49,225 nt of DNA from Methanobacteriota archaeon (GTDB taxonomy: Archaea; Thermoplasmatota; Thermoplasmata; RBG-16-68-12), in contig VBLR01000151.1 of the NCBI GenBank assembly GCA_005878665.1, forward strand, positions 1 through 49,225, in the 5' to 3' direction. Each line of letters begins with the position of its first letter. Positions within the stretch are counted from its first letter, which is position 1. The position numbers and the translations under genes are program-made. This document shows, piece after piece, positions 15,744 through 23,893 of this stretch. A model generated the notes under the pieces. That model saw only the letters and a program-made list of their open reading frames with translations. It searched no databases and had not been told where the DNA came from.

Positions 15744-17087
15744 ATGCAGGCGATTCGAACGGAACCGGCGGCTGCGAGCGACGTGAAAATCCTCCTGGAC
15801 GTGGACGACCTGCCGCGGGCGTGGTACAACATCCTCCCGGACCTCCCCGCGCCCTTCCCCCCGTACCTCCACCCCGGCACGAAGGAGCCGGTGCCACCCC
15901 AGGCCTTCGAGCCCCTGTTCCCGAAGGAACTCATCCGCCAAGAGATGAGCCCGAATCGGGCCGAGCCGATCCCCGAAGAGCTGCGGGAGGCGTATTTCCG
16001 ACTCGGCCGACCGACCCCCCTGTACCGGGCGAAGCGCCTCGAGACCTACCTGAAGACGCCGGCCCGGATCTACTACAAGCGGGAGGACCTCTCCCCCGTC
16101 GGATCGCACAAACCGAACACCGCATTCGCCCAAGCCTACTTCGCGGCCCAAGAGGGGGTCGAAGCCCTCGCGACCGAGACCGGCGCGGGCCAATGGGGAT
16201 CCGCCCTCGCCCTCGCGACGAACTACTTCGGACTGAAGGCGAAGGTGTTCATGGTGCGCGTGTCGTACGATCAGAAGCCGTATCGGAAGTACGTCATGAA
16301 TCTGTACGGCGCCGACGTCATCCCGAGCCCGAGCGATCAGACGAACGTCGGGAGGAAGTTCCTCGCCCAAGATCCGGACCATCCGGGGTCCCTGGGCATC
16401 GCGATCTCCGAGGCAATCGAGTCCGCGGTGACCGGGAAGAACACGAAGTACTCCCTCGGAAGCGTCTTGAATCATGTCTTGATGCATCAGACCATCATCG
16501 GGCTCGAGGCCCAGAAGCAGTTCGAGCTCGCGGACGTCACCCCGGATTTCATGGTCGGTAGCGTCGGCGGCGGCTCGAACTTCGCGGGCTTCACGTATCC
16601 GATGATCGGCGAGCGCATCCACGGCCACGTCGATACGAGGTTCGTCGCCGTGGAGCCGGAATCCGTCCCCTCGATGACGCAAGGCCGTTACGAGTACGAC
16701 TTCGGGGACACGGGCGAGATGACTCCGCTCGTCAAGATGCACACGCTGGGCCATACGTTCGTCCCACCGCGCATCCACGCGGGCGGCTTGCGGTACCATG
16801 GGACCGCGGCGACGCTGAGCGTCCTGTTGGACTCGGGGCTCGTCGAGCCCCGCGCGGTGGACCAGCTCGGCACATTCCAAGCGGGGGAAATCTTTGCAAA
16901 GACGGAGGGCCTGATTCCCGCGCCGGAGACGTGCCACGCGATCCGCGGAGCGATCGATCTCGCCCTCGAGGCGAAAGACCGCAACGAGGAGACCGTGATT
17001 GCGTTCAACTACAGCGGCCACGGCTTGCTGGACCTCGAAGGCTACCGACAGTTCATGGAGGGCACCCTGAAGAGCAACGGAAAGTGA
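15744..17087 (+). CDS. trpB2: Tryptophan synthase beta chain, TrpB2 type
   Basis: TrpB condenses indole with serine using PLP. The 447-residue protein has the PLP lysine in SPVGSHKPNTA (Lys123), TGAGQWGSALA and the phosphate loop GSVGGGSN (272-279). Length and the N-terminal block (RAWYNILPDLPAPFPPYLHP) are those of TrpB2, the longer archaeal form not tied to a trpA. No trpA or other trp gene is in the window. ATG 15744 is chosen because GGTGGA precedes it; a GTG at 15735 is possible. A terminator-like hairpin plus T-tract follows the stop. Confidence 0.95.
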   Translation: MQAIRTEPAAASDVKILLDVDDLPRAWYNILPDLPAPFPPYLHPGTKEPVPPQAFEPLFPKELIRQEMSPNRAEPIPEELREAYFRLGRPTPLYRAKRLETYLKTPARIYYKREDLSPVGSHKPNTAFAQAYFAAQEGVEALATETGAGQWGSALALATNYFGLKAKVFMVRVSYDQKPYRKYVMNLYGADVIPSPSDQTNVGRKFLAQDPDHPGSLGIAISEAIESAVTGKNTKYSLGSVLNHVLMHQTIIGLEAQKQFELADVTPDFMVGSVGGGSNFAGFTYPMIGERIHGHVDTRFVAVEPESVPSMTQGRYEYDFGDTGEMTPLVKMHTLGHTFVPPRIHAGGLRYHGTAATLSVLLDSGLVEPRAVDQLGTFQAGEIFAKTEGLIPAPETCHAIRGAIDLALEAKDRNEETVIAFNYSGHGLLDLEGYRQFMEGTLKSNGK

Positions 17088-17089
17088 GA

Positions 17090-17129
17090 GGCCTCGGGCA
17101 GGCCGCCCCGTGCCTCTTTCTCTTTTTGT
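17090..17129 (+). terminator. Hairpin and T-rich tract after trpB2
   Basis: GGCCT/AGGCC form a 5-bp stem with a 5-nt loop (17090-17104). TTTCTCTTTTTGTC follows at 17116-17129. The distance is longer than in bacterial terminators, but T-rich tracts alone end many archaeal transcripts. Confidence 0.45.
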
Positions 17130-17216
17130 CGCCTTGTTGGACTTCAGGGAAAGGCACCGGGCTCACGACCGCTGCGGCGCGGTCAAAGACATGAGGCATC
17201 ACCGCCATCCGCCGCC

Positions 17217-19144
17217 GTGGACGTCGGGGTGGACGTCGGCGGGACCTTCACCGACTTCGTCGGATTTCGCGGCAGCGAGGTCGTGTCGCTAAAGCTGCCG
17301 AGCACGCGAGATCCATCCGCGGCGGTCCTCGAGGGGATGCGGGCCCTTGTCGCGGCGGGGATGGCGCACGGAACCACCGTGGCGACGAACGCGATCTTGG
17401 AGCGGAAGGGCGCCCGCACCGCGTTCGTGACGACGGAGGGCTTCGAGCACCTGTTGCTCATCGGTCGTCAGAATCGGCCATCCCTCTACGACCTCCGGAT
17501 CACGCGACCGCCTCCGCCGGTTCCGAGAGAACGGTGCTTCGGCCTGCGGGAGCGCGTGGACGCGCGAGGCCGGGTCCTTCGCTCCCCGACGAAACGCGAC
17601 CTCGAGGCGGTCGCCCGGCGCGTTCGATCGAGCGGGGCCGAGTCCGTCGCGATCTCGCTCCTCTTCTCGTTCCTCGATCCGGCGCATGAGCGGCGACTCG
17701 CGAAGGCGCTGCGTGGCATGTCGGTCTCCACGAGCCACGAAGTGCTCGCCGAGTTCCGCGAGTTCGAGCGATCCTCGACGACGGCGCTCGACGCATACGT
17801 GAAGCCGCTCGTCGTTCGATATCTGCGAGGCCTGGAGCGGGCCGTCCATGGGGACTTCTACGTGATGAAGTCGTCCGGAGGCGTCGTCCCGCACAAGGCC
17901 GTTTTGCACCGGCCCGTCGACATGGTCCTGAGTGGACCCGCGGGCGGGATTGCCGCGGCGGTCGCCATCGCACGGGCGACGGGCCATGGAAACCTATTGA
18001 CGTTCGACATGGGCGGCACCAGTGCGGACTTCTCGACCATCGTTCGTGGCGCGGCCTCTTGGACAACGGAGGCGATGATCGACACGTTCCCGCTCGCCCT
18101 TCCGGTCGTCGACATCGAGTCGGTCGGAGCCGGCGGTGGCAGCATCGCTTGGATTGACGCTGGTCGATCGCTTCGCGTCGGACCGGGCAGCGCGGGCGCC
18201 GATCCGGGCCCCATCGCGTACGGCAAGGGCGGCGAATCGGTGACAGTCACCGACGCAGACTTGTTAGGAGGCGTCCTGGGGCCGACCTTGCTGGGAGGTC
18301 GCCTGCCTCTGCACGGGGACCTGGCCGCGAAAGGGATTGCTCGCCTCGCCGACTCGGTGCACCTCTCCTCCGAGGAAACGGTCCTTGGGGTGCAACGGGT
18401 CGTGCGCGCGACGATGGCGAAGGCGATGCGGATCATCCTGGCGCGGCGCGGGCTGGACCCGCGGGACTTCGCTCTCTTGGCATTCGGCGGGGCCGGCCGC
18501 ACGCGTGGTCGCTCGCGAGAGAACTCCGGATTCCCCGCGTCTTGGTCCCGTTTCTTCCCGGAGCCTTTTCCGCATACGGCATCTTGATCTCGCCGATACA
18601 GCTGGAATATAGCCGGACGATGGTTCGGCCCTTGGATCGGGCAGAGTCCGCGATCGGACATGCGGTCCAATCCTTCAGATCTCGAGCGCGGAGAGCGCTC
18701 CACGAGGAACACCACGCCGCCCGCGGGGCCGTGTTCCTGGAGAGCGTCGACCTCCGATACCGCGGACAGAGCTACGAAATCAACATCCCGCTTTCCGGCA
18801 ATCTTGCGGGCGCCTTCCGGAGGGAGCACCGCCGGCGCTACGGATACGCCTCGCGGGAGGAGCCCATCGAGCTCGTCACCGTCCGACTCATGGTCCGTGT
18901 GCCGCGCCGTGTCACCTTTCCACCGCCCCCTGCGGTCGTCTCACCGTCGATTGGACGCCGTCGGGTGCTCTTCGATGACGGATGGTCCGACGTTCCCGTG
19001 TTCGACCGGGGCTCGCTCCCCGTCGGATTCGAGGAAGAGGGGCCGGCCATCGTCGCGGAAGACCACGCCACCACGGTCGTACCCCCCGGGGCCAACTTCC
19101 GGATTCAGCCTCGCGGGCTGATCGAGATCGAGGTGGCTCCGTGA
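17217..19144 (+). pseudogene. hyuA: Hydantoinase/oxoprolinase HyuA, split by one frameshift
   Basis: Two frames together make a full HyuA of about 640 residues. The first (from GTG 17217) has GVDVGGTFTDFVG, GTTVATNAI, VLSGPAGG, TFDMGGTSAD and ends in FGGAG. After FGGAG at about 18498 the frame becomes nonsense. Another frame continues as PHAWSLARELRIPRVLVPFL and runs to the normal C-terminus (IVAEDHATTVVPPG). Restoring one C in GGCCGGCCGC (18491-18500) joins them. HyuA is the ATP-dependent subunit that activates cyclic amides such as hydantoin or 5-oxoproline. No ribosome-binding site is evident. Decay and sequence error are both possible. Confidence 0.8.
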
Positions 19145-20715
19145 ACCCGGCCGATCTTGAGATTTTCCAGACGGCCTTGTCGTTCGTCCCGGAAGAAATG
19201 GGAGTCGCCCTTCGCCGCACGGCCTACTCGCCGAACATCAAGGAACGGCTGGACGCGAGCTGTGCCCTGTTCGACGTGGAGGGCCGCATCATCTGTCAGG
19301 CGGAGCACATCCCGGTCCACCTCGGTTCCATGCCGGTCGCCGTCGAGGCGGCCATGCGAGACTTCCCGGGCACCCTCCGCGATGGCGATCAAATCATCCT
19401 GAACGACCCGTACCGGGGCGGCACGCACCTCCCGGACGTCACGATGATCCGGCCGGTGTTCGTGCGCCAGACGGTCATCGGATTCGCGGTGAATCGAGCC
19501 CACCACGCGGACATCGGTGGAACGGTGGTCGGTTCGATGCCTGCCACCGCAATGCGTCTCGAGGACGAAGGCCTCGTCTTGGAGCCGCAGAAGATGATGG
19601 ACCGCGGACACGAGCGGCGGGCCGTCCTGGAGAGATTTCGTCAGGAGACATGGAACCCAGCCGAGCGGCTCGGAGACCTCCGAGCCCAGGTCGCCGCGAA
19701 CGAGCTCGGCGCTCGGCGTCTCGTCGAAGTCGTCCTACGAATCGGGGTCACGGGTTTCCGAGGCTGGGTCGACGAGCTCCTCGATTACGGAGAGCGGAGG
19801 GTGCGCGCCGCGATCGGCGAGCTCCCTCGCGGGACGTGGGCTGCGGAAGATTTCCTGGAAGGGGCGGCGCCCGAGGAACCCGCGCGAATCCGGATCCGCG
19901 CGGAGGTCACAATTGGCGGTTCCGGGATCGCCGTGGACTTCGCGGGAACCGATCGTCAGGTCCCGGGGAATCTGAACGCACCACTCGCCGTGACGCTGAG
20001 TGCGTCCTCCTATGTGGTGCGGTGCCTGACCGACCCCGACGCACCGCGAAACGCCGGCGCGCTCCGACCCCTCCGCGTGCTGGCGAGGGAGGGGAGCCTC
20101 GTCTCGCCACGCCCTCCGGCCGCGGTCGCCGCCGGGAATGTCGAGACCTCGCAGCGAATCGTCGATGTCCTGTTCCTCGCGCTCTCGGAGCCCCTCGCCG
20201 ACGCGGTCCCCGCCCAAAGCCAAGGCACGATGAACAATCTGACGATCGGCGGATCCGATCCTCGGCCGTTCTCGTACTACGAGACCATCGCAGGTGGCGA
20301 GGGCGCGCTCCCGTACCGGCCCGGAATGTCGGGAGTCCACACCCACATGACGAACACCCGCAACACGCCGGTCGAAGCCCTCGAGTTCGCGTACCCGCTC
20401 CGGATCGAGGCGTACCGACTCATCCCCGGCACCGGCGGGCGAGGCCGGCATTCGGGAGGCGATGGCATTCGCCGCTCCGTTCGATTCCTCGCCCGCGCCG
20501 GTACCGCGTCGATCCTGTCGGAGCGCCGTGCCCTTCGGCCGAAGGGACTCGAGGGCGGCGAGGATGGCCGCCCGGGACGGAACCTCCTCATCCGAAACGG
20601 ACGTCGTCGCGGACTCGCCGCCAAAGTGACGGTCGAACTCCGCCGCGATGACCTCCTCGTGGTCGAGACACCGGGAGGCGGAGGGTGGGGGCCGCCGGAG
20701 CACCGACGCCGTTGA
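19141..20715 (+). CDS. hyuB: Hydantoinase B/oxoprolinase HyuB
   Basis: The 524-residue protein has typical HyuB blocks: QTALSFVPEEMGVALRRTAYS, EHIPVHLGSMP, LNDPYRGGTHLPDVTMI, NRAHHADIGG, MNNLTIGG and the Gly-rich PGTGGRGRHSGGDG, ending VVETPGGGGWG. With HyuA it forms an ATP-dependent amidohydrolase of the 5-oxoprolinase/N-methylhydantoinase/acetone-acetophenone carboxylase superfamily; the substrate cannot be fixed. GTG 19141 overlaps the hyuA stop (GTGA), showing coupling to the broken hyuA. Confidence 0.93.
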   Translation: MNPADLEIFQTALSFVPEEMGVALRRTAYSPNIKERLDASCALFDVEGRIICQAEHIPVHLGSMPVAVEAAMRDFPGTLRDGDQIILNDPYRGGTHLPDVTMIRPVFVRQTVIGFAVNRAHHADIGGTVVGSMPATAMRLEDEGLVLEPQKMMDRGHERRAVLERFRQETWNPAERLGDLRAQVAANELGARRLVEVVLRIGVTGFRGWVDELLDYGERRVRAAIGELPRGTWAAEDFLEGAAPEEPARIRIRAEVTIGGSGIAVDFAGTDRQVPGNLNAPLAVTLSASSYVVRCLTDPDAPRNAGALRPLRVLAREGSLVSPRPPAAVAAGNVETSQRIVDVLFLALSEPLADAVPAQSQGTMNNLTIGGSDPRPFSYYETIAGGEGALPYRPGMSGVHTHMTNTRNTPVEALEFAYPLRIEAYRLIPGTGGRGRHSGGDGIRRSVRFLARAGTASILSERRALRPKGLEGGEDGRPGRNLLIRNGRRRGLAAKVTVELRRDDLLVVETPGGGGWGPPEHRRR

Positions 20716-20769
20716 GTGTAGCCTACGTGCACCGGAGAGGTTGACTCGAACGCGGAAGACTCCTCCGTC

Positions 20770-22101
20770 GTGACACCGCTCGGTCTCGTATTGGGTTTCT
20801 TCATCGTGACGATGCTCGGTCTCCTCGCGGGCGCTCTGACGGGCTTGTCACCCGGACTTCACGTGAACAATGTGGCGGCCCTCGTGCTCGCGACCCAGGC
20901 TGCGTGGACGGGGTTCCTTGCCGCGCTGGTCCCGGACGTTTCCTCCGAGCCGGAGACGATCGGCCTCTTGCTCTCGTGTTTCCTCCTCGCGACGGCCGGG
21001 AGCCACGCGGTCTTCGACTTCATTCCGGCCGTCTTCTTGGGCGCGCCGACGGAAGACACGGCGCTCGCCACGCTCCCCGGGCACCGTCTCCTCCTGGTGG
21101 GCCAGGGCGCGAAAGCGGTGGCCTTCGCCGCTCGCGGGGCACTGTTGGGAACCGCCTTCGCGGTGGCCGCGCTGGTCCCGCTCCGCTTGCTCCTCGCCGA
21201 CCCGATCGGTCTCGCGGACCACTTCCGACCGTGGACGCCGATCTTCCTGGTGTGCGTTCTGGGCGCGGTCCTCGCGTCCGAATGGCGCGGACGAGGACGC
21301 GTCCGCCGAGTGCTGCGCGCGGTCTGGGTCCAGGCCTTGGCGGCCGGTCTCGGGATCGCGGTCCTCCGCGGGCCATCGCTCGTCGATCCGGATGCGGTCC
21401 TGTTCCCGCTATTCTCGGGTCTCTTCGGGATTCCGAGCCTGATCGTCGGACTGCGTGCCCGACCCGGCTCGATTCCGTACCAACGGCTCGAGCCCCTTCG
21501 GGGTCTTTCGAGGGAGGACGCGCGAAGTGCGCTCCGCGGCACGATCGCGGGGGCCAGCGTATCGTGGCTTCCTGGGCTCAGTGGCGGAGCGGCGGCGACG
21601 CTGGCCTCGGTCGGTACGCGCAGGACCGTCGGTCCGAGTCAGTTCATGGTCGTCTTGGGCGCGGTCTCCACGTCCACGGCGCTCCTCAGCGTCGCCGTCC
21701 TGTTCATCATCCACCGCGCTCGGAGCGGGGCGGCGGCCGCCGTCCGCGGGCTCGCCGGAGATCTCGCTCCGTGGCCCCATGCATGGGCGGCGCCGGCGGT
21801 GCTCTTTCTCCTGGTGATGTCCGCGGTCCTCGCCACCGCGATCGCCGCTCCCCTGGCGGCACGTATCGGCCGCGGTGTGGCGAAGCGCTGGTCGAGGTCG
21901 AACCCGCGCCGGATCGCGGCCCTGTCCCTGCTCGCGGTCTTCGTCCTGTTGGCGGCGGCCACGGGCCCGGTCGGGATCGCCTTGGCGGCGCTCTCCACGA
22001 TCGTCGGCCTCGTGCCGGTCGCGCTCCGGGTGCGCCGGGTGCACCTGATGGCGTCGCTCCTCATCCCGGTCCTGCTGTCGTACATCGGTCCGGGGGCTTG
22101 A
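20770..22101 (+). CDS. TctA-family (DUF112) membrane transport protein
   Basis: The 443-residue protein has about 10-12 hydrophobic segments and the DUF112 signature near the N-terminus, GALTGLSPGLHVNNVAAL, repeated in part at ASVSWLPGLSGGAAATLASV. It is of the archaeal TctA-like type (COG1784), which stands alone without the TctB and TctC partners of bacterial tripartite tricarboxylate transporters. No binding protein is encoded nearby. It follows hyuB by 54 nt, so it might import the amide substrate of HyuAB or export its product; this is inference. The start is GTG 20770. Confidence 0.85.
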   Translation: MTPLGLVLGFFIVTMLGLLAGALTGLSPGLHVNNVAALVLATQAAWTGFLAALVPDVSSEPETIGLLLSCFLLATAGSHAVFDFIPAVFLGAPTEDTALATLPGHRLLLVGQGAKAVAFAARGALLGTAFAVAALVPLRLLLADPIGLADHFRPWTPIFLVCVLGAVLASEWRGRGRVRRVLRAVWVQALAAGLGIAVLRGPSLVDPDAVLFPLFSGLFGIPSLIVGLRARPGSIPYQRLEPLRGLSREDARSALRGTIAGASVSWLPGLSGGAAATLASVGTRRTVGPSQFMVVLGAVSTSTALLSVAVLFIIHRARSGAAAAVRGLAGDLAPWPHAWAAPAVLFLLVMSAVLATAIAAPLAARIGRGVAKRWSRSNPRRIAALSLLAVFVLLAAATGPVGIALAALSTIVGLVPVALRVRRVHLMASLLIPVLLSYIGPGA

Positions 22102-22183
22102 GGAAAGGTAAAGACCTCGATGCCGCATCGTGCATCCTGGCGCAGGCTCCTCGAGGCACACATTGCACGCGGGATCCCCGAAC

Positions 22184-22978
22184 GTGCTCGACAAACTCTC
22201 CTTCGTCCTCGCGAGCCGGCAGAGGGAGAAAGTTCTCGCGGCCGTCATCCCGGGCCCGCAGACGCCGGTTCAAATCGCGAAGCGGACGGGCCTTCGCCTC
22301 CCCCACGTGAGCCGGACGCTCGGGCAGCTCGTGCGAGCCGAGCTGGCGCAGCGCGTCGGCGGGGAACGCCGCGGGAAACTGTACGCGGCTTCGAGGGTCG
22401 GGCTGGCGGTGTTCGGGGAGCTCTCCGAGGCCCGCGGTGACCGACTGGTCGCACCCATGATTCGTGGCAGCCACTTTCGGAACTACCATCATTGGATTGC
22501 CGTCCATCACGGTCGGGCCGCAGCCGACAAGACTCTCATCGAGGCCGGCGTGGATCCCGCGCTCATCCATGCGGACCGCTGGTATCCGCTGCGGTCCGCG
22601 CTGGACGTCCTTGAACATGTGGAAACGCGGTTCGGGGACGGAACGTATGAAACGGTCCGCCGGATGATGAGGGACGAGGCGATCAACTTCACTTCGCTCC
22701 GACGCTTCGTCAAGCGCGTGATTCCCTTCCCGATCCTGCTGGAACTCTCGCCGAACTCGTACGCGCGCGAGTTCAATCACGGCCGTCTCGAAGTCGATGT
22801 CGAAGACCATCGGGCGGTCTTTCGAAACTACGATTGGATGAGCAGTCCCGCCCGATGCGCGGCGTGGCTCGGGACCTACGAAGGTTCCCTCGCCATGCTC
22901 GGGATTGCCGGAACCGTCACGAAGATCGCGTGCATCCTCCGCGGCGACCCCTACTGCGGCTACCGGATCGACTGGTGA
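22184..22978 (+). CDS. HTH transcription regulator fused to DUF2378/TIGR02265-like sensor domain
   Basis: From GTG 22184 the product is about 264 residues. Residues 1-80 are a winged helix: KVLAAVIPGPQTPVQIAKRTG, LRLPHVSRTLGQLVRAEL, RRGKLYAAS. The remaining 170 residues end in YDWMSSPARCAAWLGTYEGS and KIACILRGDPYCGYRIDW. That ending resembles the DUF2378 (TIGR02265) family known mainly from Myxococcales, and more loosely V4R/heme-NO-binding folds with a CxxxGDxxC motif. It may be a ligand-responsive regulator; the ligand is unknown. An in-frame GTG at 22130 gives a longer protein. Confidence 0.7.
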   Translation: MLDKLSFVLASRQREKVLAAVIPGPQTPVQIAKRTGLRLPHVSRTLGQLVRAELAQRVGGERRGKLYAASRVGLAVFGELSEARGDRLVAPMIRGSHFRNYHHWIAVHHGRAAADKTLIEAGVDPALIHADRWYPLRSALDVLEHVETRFGDGTYETVRRMMRDEAINFTSLRRFVKRVIPFPILLELSPNSYAREFNHGRLEVDVEDHRAVFRNYDWMSSPARCAAWLGTYEGSLAMLGIAGTVTKIACILRGDPYCGYRIDW

Positions 22979-23008
22979 GCGGGACCGCCGGCAATGAGGA
23001 GCTCTTGG

Positions 23009-23166
23009 AAAAAAAGAACATCGTCTGGTAACTAACTGGTAATTATGCATTATCTGCTCCACCGCGCTTGCGCATGGAGGCAGGAGTCCAGGGGGAACGA
23101 AATCCTCGTTTGGAGGGATGTCTGCCTGTGCCCGTCCCCGCGGGGAGTCGTGGACGGGTCCCTTTC
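23009..23166. other. Structured intergenic stretch, possible 3' UTR, terminator or small RNA
   Basis: This gap between convergent genes has no reading frame I trust but several inverted repeats. Nested pairs are AGGCAG (23078-23083)/CTGCCT (23122-23127), TCCA/TGGA and AACGA (23096-23100)/TCGTT (23106-23110). A separate hairpin is CCCGTCC (23131-23137)/GGACGGG (23152-23158), enclosing the palindrome CCCCGCGGGG. On the minus strand, downstream of nadM, a run of seven T lies at 23015-23009, so the whole stretch may be the nadM 3' UTR ending at that tract. Confidence 0.4.
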
Positions 23167-23715
23167 TTACAAGTCCTCGTGGTTCTCGCGGGTCCCGTAC
23201 GGCGTCGAGTACTTGTGCGTCTCCCGGATCCGTTCGACACCGTCGATCTCTTTGATGTACTCCGCGACTACCGCAGGCACCAGGGATTCCCAGTCGCCGC
23301 CTTTGAGCATCCGTTGGCGGACGACGGTCCCGGAGAGCCGCTCGCGGTCCACGAGCGGAGGAGACGTAACCTTGAGACCGTGCTCCCGGAACAGCCTTAC
23401 GACGAGATCCGAGTTCGTATACACGATATCAAACCGAGGCACGAGGGACGTCACGTGGCTGACCCACACGCTGTGCACGTGGGTGTCCGGAATCGGGACG
23501 ATGTGGTAGTTGTGGATCCCCTCCGCGTCGAGGGCCCGCTTAATCATCTCGTATCGTTCGCCCGCGGTGAACGGATTCTCCCCGGTGTGACTGTATTGCG
23601 CGGAGCCGATGCCGACGATGATCTCCTCGTTCGATTCGAGGATCCGCTTGACCGTCGCGAGGTGACCGCGATGGAACGGCTGGAAACGGCCGATGAAGAA
23701 CGCGCGGCCGCTCAT
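23167..23715 (-). CDS. nadM: Nicotinamide-nucleotide adenylyltransferase (NadM)
   Basis: NadM makes NAD from NMN and ATP. The 182-residue protein shows the nucleotidyltransferase motif GRFQPFHRGHLATVKRI (T/HxGH), IGIGSAQYSHTGENPFTAGER, and the second ATP motif SGTVVRQRM (SxTxxR-like). The ATG at 23715 overlaps the stop of the upstream 51-codon gene (ATGA). Together with lonB the three genes appear to form one minus-strand unit. Confidence 0.93.
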   Translation of the reverse strand: MSGRAFFIGRFQPFHRGHLATVKRILESNEEIIVGIGSAQYSHTGENPFTAGERYEMIKRALDAEGIHNYHIVPIPDTHVHSVWVSHVTSLVPRFDIVYTNSDLVVRLFREHGLKVTSPPLVDRERLSGTVVRQRMLKGGDWESLVPAVVAEYIKEIDGVERIRETHKYSTPYGTRENHEDL

Positions 23716-23867
23716 TCGTCGTCCTCTGCCAGGAAGTGATCGATGTAGGGGCATTCGAGCGTCAGGAACTTCCGGCAATGGACGCACAGGCCGTCGTCGT
23801 CAGCGGGCGAGAGGGCCGGCCCGGACTCATAGCACGGCATCGGTTCGGAGAACTCGGAGGGATCCAT
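23712..23867 (-). CDS. 51-residue Cys-rich protein between lonB and nadM
   Basis: The frame runs from ATG 23867 to a TGA that overlaps the nadM ATG. The protein begins MDPSEFSEPMPCYESGPAL, contains DDDGLCVHCRKFLTLECPYI and ends HFLAEDDE. Four Cys (positions 12, 28, 31 and 39) and a His suggest one small zinc site; the rest is acidic. GGGGGAG lies about 5 nt before the start and the lonB stop is 26 nt upstream, so expression is well supported by context. I know no family for it. Confidence 0.65.
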   Translation of the reverse strand: MDPSEFSEPMPCYESGPALSPADDDGLCVHCRKFLTLECPYIDHFLAEDDE

Positions 23868-23893
23868 CCGACTCCCCCGTCTCTCCGGAAAAC

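Noticed and set aside
15684..17021. Antisense open frame of 445 codons opposite trpB2
   Set aside because: TrpB2 is unmistakable on the plus strand; the antisense product has no family features and repeated Arg/Glu/Val stretches.
20904..22310. Open frame of 468 codons overlapping the TctA-type gene in another frame
   Set aside because: The product is Arg/Gly/Pro-rich with no hydrophobic segments, while the other frame gives a coherent multi-pass membrane protein.
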